Of a stretch of DNA of 9,766 nt, positions 5,517 through 9,766 are shown in pieces. Every line of letters begins with the position of its first letter. Within the stretch, counting starts at the first letter, position 1. This stretch comes from Zeimonas sp039807785 (GTDB taxonomy: Bacteria > Pseudomonadota > Gammaproteobacteria > Burkholderiales > Burkholderiaceae_E), in assembly GCA_039807785.1 (NCBI GenBank), contig JBDHRX010000112.1, positions 1 through 9,766 of the forward strand, written 5' to 3'. A program made the position numbers and the translations under genes. The notes beneath the pieces were generated by a model, which saw only the letters and a program-made list of their open reading frames with translations, searched no databases and was not told the origin of the DNA.

Positions 5517-5573
5517 CGTTCACCTCGTTGCCCGGGCCGGCGCTTCCTCGACAACCGCCCGGAGTTCACTTCC

Positions 5574-5792
5574 CTACTTCGCCCTGAAAACGATCCTCGC
5601 CCGCGACAGGTCGTACGGCGTGAGCTCGACGGTGACCTTGTCGCCCGGCAGGATCCGGATGTAGTGCATCCGCATCTTGCCGGAGATGTACCCGAGGACG
5701 ATGTGGCCGTTCTCGAGCCTCACGCGGAACGTCGCGTTGGGGAGGTTTTCGACCACCTCCCCCTGCATCTGGATGACGTCTTCCTTGCTCAT
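5574..5792 (-). CDS. infA: Translation initiation factor IF-1
   Basis: Binds the 30S A site during initiation and assists IF-2 and IF-3. The 72-residue product is a single OB-fold with GEVVENLPNATFRVRLENGH, the GKMRMHYIRILPGDKV core and the C-terminal LTPYDLSRARIVFR block, all at full family length. In E. coli infA is unlinked to the ribosomal clusters. Its position between secY and rpmJ is typical of Betaproteobacteria, as in many other bacteria. The ribosome binding site is weak (GTGGATCG directly before ATG), so translation may be modest or depend on other context. A second infA elsewhere in the genome is possible in this group but cannot be seen here. Confidence 0.98.
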   Translation of the reverse strand: MSKEDVIQMQGEVVENLPNATFRVRLENGHIVLGYISGKMRMHYIRILPGDKVTVELTPYDLSRARIVFRAK

Positions 5793-5853
5793 CGATCCAC
5801 GCCGCCCGATGTTCCGACACCCGTTCCCCGTCCGGCCGCCAGCCCGCGGGCCG

Positions 5854-7185
5854 CTACGCGCCGGCCCCCTTGGTGCCCGCCTTCTTCAGCAGGCTTTCGT
5901 ACTGGTGGGACATCACGTAGGCCTGTACCTGCGCCATGAAGTCCATCGCGACCACGACGATGATCAGCAGCGAGGTGCCGCCGAAGTAGAACGGGACGTT
6001 CCACTTCAGCACCAGGAACTCGGGCAGCAGGCACACCGCCGTGATGTAGATCGCCCCGACCAGCGTGAGCCGCATCAGGATCTTGTCGATGTACTTCGCC
6101 GTCTGCTCGCCGGGCCGGATACCCGGCACGAACGCCCCGCTCTTCTTCAGGTTCTCGGCCGTCTCGCGGCTGTTGAACACCAGCGCCGTGTAGAAGAAGC
6201 AGAAGAACACGATCGCGAGCGCGTACAGCGCGATGTACACCGGCTGGCCGGGCGAGAGCGTCGCCGCGATGTCGCGCAGCCAGCGGATCACCGGGTTGGT
6301 GACGTCGCCCGACGTGAACCACTGGGCGATCGTGGCCGGGAACAGGATGATCGACGACGCGAAGATCGGGGGGATCACCCCCGACATGTTCAGCTTCAGC
6401 GGCAGGTGCGAGGTCTGCCCGCCATAGACGCGGTTGCCGACCTGGCGCTTCGCGTAGTTGACCGTGATCTTGCGCTGACCGCGCTCGACGAACACCACCG
6501 CGGCCGTCACCAGCACCACCAGCGCGATGATCACCAGCGAGACGAAACCGCTCATCGCGCCGGTGCGGATCAGCTCGCCCATCCCGGCGAGCGCGCCCGG
6601 AAGCCCGGCGACGATCCCCGCGAAGATGATGATCGAGATCCCGTTGCCCAGCCCGCGCTCGGTGATCTGCTCGCCGAGCCACATCAGGAACATCGTGCCC
6701 GTGACCAGCGACACCACCGTCATGAAGCGGAACGCCGGGCCCGGATCGAGCACCAGCCCGGGCTGCGCCTCGATCGCGATCGCGATCCCGATCGCCTGGA
6801 AAGTGGCCAGGCCGACGGTGAACCAGCGCGTGTACTTCGTGATCTCGCGCCGGCCCGACTCGCCTTCCTTCTTCTTGGCCTCGAGGAAGGGCACCACCAC
6901 CGTGAGCAGCTGCATGATGATCGACGCCGAGATGTACGGCATGATCCCCAGCGCGAACACGGTGAAGCGCGACAGCGCGCCGCCCGAGAACAGGTTGAAC
7001 ATCCCGAGGATGCCGCCCTGCTGGCCGCGGAACAGCTGGGTGAGCTGCTCCGGGTCGATCCCGGGCACCGGGATGTGCGCGCCGATCCGGTAGACGACGA
7101 GCGCGAGCGCCAGGAAGACGAGCCGGCGCTTCAGATCGCCGTACTTGCCTGCCTTGACCAGCGCTGCGGGATTCGTTGCCACCAT
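5854..7185 (-). CDS. secY: Protein translocase channel subunit SecY
   Basis: Inner-membrane channel of the Sec translocon, working with SecE and SecG for SecA-driven export and for co-translational membrane insertion. The 443-residue protein has ten predicted hydrophobic segments, roughly at residues 22-40, 72-98, 120-138, 153-171, 182-203, 213-234, 270-290, 316-337, 368-390 and 402-422. Visible signatures are GIMPYISASIIMQLL in TM2, the basic ERGQRK cytoplasmic loop, and KKSGAFVPGIRPGEQT, whose R357 corresponds to the essential Arg357 of E. coli SecY. The plug segment lies near residues 58-70. The start at 7185 (MVATNPAALVKAGK) has only a weak GGGG-type site. It follows rplO as in the standard spc operon and precedes infA by 61 bases. 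Stop is TAG. Confidence 0.99.
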   Translation of the reverse strand: MVATNPAALVKAGKYGDLKRRLVFLALALVVYRIGAHIPVPGIDPEQLTQLFRGQQGGILGMFNLFSGGALSRFTVFALGIMPYISASIIMQLLTVVVPFLEAKKKEGESGRREITKYTRWFTVGLATFQAIGIAIAIEAQPGLVLDPGPAFRFMTVVSLVTGTMFLMWLGEQITERGLGNGISIIIFAGIVAGLPGALAGMGELIRTGAMSGFVSLVIIALVVLVTAAVVFVERGQRKITVNYAKRQVGNRVYGGQTSHLPLKLNMSGVIPPIFASSIILFPATIAQWFTSGDVTNPVIRWLRDIAATLSPGQPVYIALYALAIVFFCFFYTALVFNSRETAENLKKSGAFVPGIRPGEQTAKYIDKILMRLTLVGAIYITAVCLLPEFLVLKWNVPFYFGGTSLLIIVVVAMDFMAQVQAYVMSHQYESLLKKAGTKGAGA

Positions 7186-7210
7186 GCGCCCCGGATCGTG
7201 CGTCCGCGCC

Positions 7211-7642
7211 TCAGGCGACCGAGCCGCCGGCGGCCTCGATCGCCGCCTTCGCGCCCTTGGTCGCCGCGACGCCCTTCAGGGTCACCGCGCGGGTGAGCGC
7301 ACCCGACAGGATCACTTTCGCGCCGAGCGCCAGTTGCGGAACGACGCCGGCCGCCTTCAGCGCCAGCAGGTCGACCTCGCCGACCTCCAGGCGCTCGAGG
7401 TCCGACAGCCGCACCTCGGCGGTGTCGCCGGCGCTCATCGACTTGAAGCCGCGCTTGGGCAAGCGGCGTTGCAGCGGCATCTGGCCGCCCTCGAAGCCCA
7501 CCTTGTGGAAACCGCCGGAACGCGATTTCTGCCCCTTGTGCCCGCGGCCCGCGGTCTTGCCCAGGCCCGAGCCGATTCCACGCCCGACGCGCTTGCGCGC
7601 GTGCGTGCTGCCCTCGGCCGGTTTGAGTTCGTTCAGTTTCAT
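7211..7642 (-). CDS. rplO: 50S ribosomal protein L15
   Basis: Late-assembling large-subunit protein that contacts many 23S rRNA helices. At 143 residues the length is normal. The glycine- and basic-rich N-terminal extension (about residues 18-43, containing RVGRGIGSGLGKTAGRGHKG) is followed by GGFHKVGFEGGQMPLQRRLPKRGF, diagnostic of the family. The C-terminal globular part is alanine- and valine-rich. The ribosome binding site AGGGTG lies inside the last codons of rpmD. Only 25 bases separate the stop from secY. Confidence 0.98.
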   Translation of the reverse strand: MKLNELKPAEGSTHARKRVGRGIGSGLGKTAGRGHKGQKSRSGGFHKVGFEGGQMPLQRRLPKRGFKSMSAGDTAEVRLSDLERLEVGEVDLLALKAAGVVPQLALGAKVILSGALTRAVTLKGVAATKGAKAAIEAAGGSVA

Positions 7643-7643
7643 C

Positions 7644-7823
7644 TCAGTGCACCCTGACCAGGTACGACACCTTGTTGATCATGCCGCGCACCGCGGGCGT
7701 GTCTTCCAGCTCACGCGTCTGGTTGATTTTCTTCAGGCCCAGGCCGAGCACGGTCGCGCGATGCGAGCCGCGCGTGCCGATCGGGCTCTTCACCAGGGTC
7801 ACCTTCAGCATCTTCTTGCTCAT
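7644..7823 (-). CDS. rpmD: 50S ribosomal protein L30
   Basis: Small large-subunit protein. The 59-residue product MSKKMLKVTLVKSPIGTR... contains the family's VKSPIG, RATVLGLGLKKIN and DTPAVRGMINKVSYLV elements. Two starts are possible. The ATG at 7823 has GGAG about 6 bases upstream and gives the conserved length. The in-frame ATG at 7835 would add MENT and has its own GAGGGG, but that sequence lies partly in a small GC-rich inverted repeat. I prefer 7823. The stop is one base before the rplO ATG (TGAGATG), so the two are almost certainly translationally coupled. Confidence 0.96.
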   Translation of the reverse strand: MSKKMLKVTLVKSPIGTRGSHRATVLGLGLKKINQTRELEDTPAVRGMINKVSYLVRVH

Positions 7824-7869
7824 CGTGTTCTCCATGCGTCGGCCCCTCGGGCCGGCGCGCCGGCGCGCT

Positions 7870-8397
7870 TCAGCCGAGGATCTCCTCGACCGACTTGCCG
7901 CGCTTGGCGGCGATCTCGGCCGGCGTGTTCAGGTTGCGCAGCGCGTCGAGCGTGGCGCGGACCATGTTGTACGGGTTCGACGAGCCGTGGCTCTTGGCGA
8001 CGACGTTGGACACGCCCATCACCTCGAAGATCGCGCGCATCGGGCCGCCCGCGATGATCCCGGTCCCTTCCGGCGCCGGCTTGAGCATCACGACCGAGGC
8101 GCCATGGCGACCCATCACCTGGTGATGCAGCGTGCCCCCGCGCAGCGGGATCTTGACCAGCTTGCGCCGCGCTTCGTCCATCGCCTTCTGCACCGCCACC
8201 GGCACTTCGCGCGACTTGCCCTTGCCCATGCCGATGCGGCCATCGCCGTCGCCGACCACCGTCAGCGCCGCGAACCCGAGCACGCGGCCGCCCTTGACGA
8301 CTTTCGTGACGCGGTTGACCGCGATCATCTTCTCCCGCAGGCCGTCGTCGCGTTCCTCGGCGGTCTTGCCGGCCACTTTCGCCTGAATCTTTGCCAT
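7870..8397 (-). CDS. rpsE: 30S ribosomal protein S5
   Basis: Small-subunit protein at the mRNA entry side, involved in decoding accuracy and helicase activity on mRNA. It is the classical target of spectinomycin-resistance mutations. The 175-residue product has an N-terminal double-stranded-RNA-binding-type domain (about residues 20-83, with VNRVTKVVKGGR and GMGKGKSREVPVAVQKA) and a C-terminal domain (about 95-165, with GTGIIAGGPMRAIFE and KSHGSSNPYNMVRATLDAL). The loop carrying spectinomycin-resistance sites in E. coli is around VTKVVKGG here and looks wild-type. The ATG at 8397 gives the conserved MAKIQ start; the upstream purine signal (GGA) is modest. Confidence 0.98.
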   Translation of the reverse strand: MAKIQAKVAGKTAEERDDGLREKMIAVNRVTKVVKGGRVLGFAALTVVGDGDGRIGMGKGKSREVPVAVQKAMDEARRKLVKIPLRGGTLHHQVMGRHGASVVMLKPAPEGTGIIAGGPMRAIFEVMGVSNVVAKSHGSSNPYNMVRATLDALRNLNTPAEIAAKRGKSVEEILG

Positions 8398-8413
8398 GTC
8401 CGAATCCGTCCGC

Positions 8414-8779
8414 TTAGAACTTCAGTCCCGCTTCGCGAGCCGCCTCGGCAAGCGCCTTGACGCGGCCGTGGAAGCGGTAGCCGCTGCGGTCGAAGGCGAC
8501 GCTGTCGATGCCCGCGGCCAGCGCCTTCTCGGCGATCCGCTTGCCGACCAGCGCCGCGGCGTCGACGTTGCCGCCCCGCCCCTGCTTGCCCGAGAGCTGC
8601 GTGCGCACGTCCTGCTCGACCGTCGACGCCGACACCAGCACTTTCTCGCCTTCCGCATCGATGATGCTGGCGTAGATGTGCAGGTTGGTGCGATGCACGG
8701 TCAGCCGGCGAGCCCGCAGTTCGCGGATCTTCAGCCGGGTCTGACGGGCACGGCGCAGACGGGATTGGTTCTTGTCCAT
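8414..8779 (-). CDS. rplR: 50S ribosomal protein L18
   Basis: Binds 5S rRNA and, with L5 (and L25 where present), anchors it in the central protuberance of the large subunit. The 121-residue protein has a very basic arginine-rich N-terminus (residues 1-30), the LTVHRTNLHIYASII strand block, and the conserved C-terminal FDRSGYRFHGRVKALAEAAREAGL motif. The start at 8779 has GAGGA about 8 bases upstream. It sits in standard order between rplF and rpsE, with 16 bases to rpsE. Identification is unambiguous. Confidence 0.98.
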   Translation of the reverse strand: MDKNQSRLRRARQTRLKIRELRARRLTVHRTNLHIYASIIDAEGEKVLVSASTVEQDVRTQLSGKQGRGGNVDAAALVGKRIAEKALAAGIDSVAFDRSGYRFHGRVKALAEAAREAGLKF

Positions 8780-8809
8780 CGGTCGATTCCTCGGAAGCAG
8801 CCCGGTCGC

Positions 8810-9343
8810 TTACTTCTTCTTCACTTCCTTCAACACCACCCGCTCGTTGGCGTAGCGCACGCCCTTGCCCTTGTACGGCTCGGGTTCGCGGAACGCCCGG
8901 ATCTCGGCAGCCACCTGGCCGACCACCTGCTTGTCGGCCCCCTTGATCACGATGTCGGTCTGGGTGGGCGTCTCGGCCTTGATGCCGTCCGGCAGCCTGT
9001 AGACCACCGGGTGCGAGAAGCCGAGCGACAGGTTCAGGCTCGCGCCCTGCGCCTGCGCGCGGTAGCCGGTGCCGACCAGCTGCAGCTTCTTCTCGAAGCC
9101 CTTCGAGACACCGTGGACCATGTTGGCGACGATCGCGCGATAGGTGCCGCTCATCGCGTTCGCGTCGCGGCTCTCGTCGGCCGGCGGGAACCTGAGCTCC
9201 GCGCCCTCGCGGGCGATCTTCACCAGCGGGTCGACCCGCTGCGTCAACGCGCCCAGCGGCCCCTTGACCGTGATCGCGCCGTCCGACAGCGTCACCTCGA
9301 CGCCGGACGGGACGGCGACCGGATTCTTGCCTACTCGGGACAT
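8810..9343 (-). CDS. rplF: 50S ribosomal protein L6
   Basis: Large-subunit protein that binds 23S rRNA near the sarcin-ricin loop and the GTPase centre. The 177-residue product has the usual two-fold repeat length. It shows MSRVGKNPV at the N-terminus, VKGPLGAL near residues 27-33, the GTGYRAQAQG segment at the domain junction and the C-terminal EPYKGKGVRYANERVVLKE signature ending in a lysine-rich tail. The ATG at 9343 follows a strong GGAGGT ribosome binding site, which sits at the end of rpsH. A 30-base gap separates it from rplR. Nothing is atypical for the family. Confidence 0.98.
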   Translation of the reverse strand: MSRVGKNPVAVPSGVEVTLSDGAITVKGPLGALTQRVDPLVKIAREGAELRFPPADESRDANAMSGTYRAIVANMVHGVSKGFEKKLQLVGTGYRAQAQGASLNLSLGFSHPVVYRLPDGIKAETPTQTDIVIKGADKQVVGQVAAEIRAFREPEPYKGKGVRYANERVVLKEVKKK

Positions 9344-9354
9344 CTCGACCTCCG

Positions 9355-9750
9355 TCAGGCCACGTAGGCGATGACTTCGCCGCCCACGCCGCTGGCGCGC
9401 GCGTGGCGGTCGGTCATCACGCCCTTGGGGGTGGTGACGATCGCGACGCCCAGGCCGTTCATCACCTGGGGCAACGCATCGCGGCCGCGATAGACGCGCA
9501 GTCCGGGGCGCGAGACGCGCTCGAGACGCTCGATCACGGGGCGACCCGCGTAGTACTTCAGCTGCACCTCGAGTTCGTGCTTCGGGCCTTCGCCCTTGAC
9601 CGCGAAACCGTCGATGTAGCCTTCGTCCTTCAGGACCTGCGCGATCGCCACTTTCAGCTTGGACGACGGCATTGACACCGATTCCTTTTCGACGCGCTGC
9701 GCGTTGCGGATGCGCGTGAACATGTCGGCGACCGGATCGCTCATGCTCAT
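9355..9750 (-). CDS. rpsH: 30S ribosomal protein S8
   Basis: Primary 16S rRNA-binding protein of the small subunit. In E. coli it also represses the spc operon. The 131-residue product has the normal family length. It shows the N-terminal SDPVADMFTRIRNAQ block, the central YYAGRPVIERLERVS block and the C-terminal TPKGVMTDRHARASGVGGE block that contacts 16S helix 21. Two in-frame ATG codons (9750 and 9744) are possible. I chose 9750 because AAGGA lies about 7 bases upstream and MSMSDP is, from memory, the usual betaproteobacterial N-terminus. It is the first complete gene of the cluster here. The gene before it, expected to be rpsN, lies outside the window. The stop is 11 bases before rplF and overlaps the rplF ribosome binding site region, suggesting translational coupling. 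Confidence 0.98.
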   Translation of the reverse strand: MSMSDPVADMFTRIRNAQRVEKESVSMPSSKLKVAIAQVLKDEGYIDGFAVKGEGPKHELEVQLKYYAGRPVIERLERVSRPGLRVYRGRDALPQVMNGLGVAIVTTPKGVMTDRHARASGVGGEVIAYVA

Positions 9751-9766
9751 GATGGATTCCTTGTTT

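Noticed and set aside
5677..7296. Long plus-strand open frame (539 codons) opposite secY and infA
   Set aside because: It is antisense to unmistakable secY, is dominated by Arg, His, Asp and Gln in low-complexity order, and matches no family I recognise. Such frames arise from strong G/C at third codon positions on the other strand.
1..9766. tRNA or rRNA genes, CRISPR arrays, insertion sequences, prophage or toxin-antitoxin genes
   Set aside because: None is visible. The window is filled by housekeeping genes plus the exporter and cutA, with no transposase, repeat-spacer pattern or tRNA-like cloverleaf noticed.

Overview
This is a GC-rich chromosomal segment in which every supported gene lies on the minus strand, so transcription runs from high to low coordinates. 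The ribosomal protein sequences (RpoA, S4, S8, L15, L36, IF-1) resemble, from memory, those of Betaproteobacteria, most likely Burkholderiales or a close relative. An infA gene between secY and rpmJ fits that group. I cannot name a genus from the sequence alone.

Layout in transcription order. (1) Positions 9750 to about 5400 hold the distal spc operon: rpsH, rplF, rplR, rpsE, rpmD, rplO, secY, infA, rpmJ. (2) Positions 5389 to 2310 hold the alpha operon: rpsM, rpsK, rpsD, rpoA, rplQ. The spc and alpha parts run together, with only 13 bases between rpmJ and rpsM, so they probably form one transcript. (3) Positions 2309-2201 hold a strong intrinsic terminator and an accessory hairpin. (4) Positions 2200-464 hold a two-gene ABC-2 exporter of the NodI/NodJ family. 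(5) Positions 416-24 hold cutA. The window ends 23 bases further on, with nothing recognisable there.

The ribosomal genes encode parts of both ribosomal subunits, initiation factor 1, the SecY translocon channel and the RNA polymerase alpha subunit. This is the usual growth-linked translation, secretion and transcription cluster. The exporter and cutA are accessory genes behind the terminator. The exporter start codon is only 17 bases past the U-tract, so their expression probably depends on read-through.

The most unusual part is the 192-base gap between rpsK and rpsD (4376-4567). It codes for nothing convincing but contains five consecutive inverted repeats plus one around the rpsD ribosome binding site. 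Two of the hairpins share an identical apex with a GCGA loop, and rpsD starts with GTG. Because S4, the rpsD product, is the autoregulator of the alpha operon in E. coli, and there is no room for the E. coli-type S4 target ahead of rpsM, this gap is a good candidate for a relocated or different regulatory RNA element. That role is inference.
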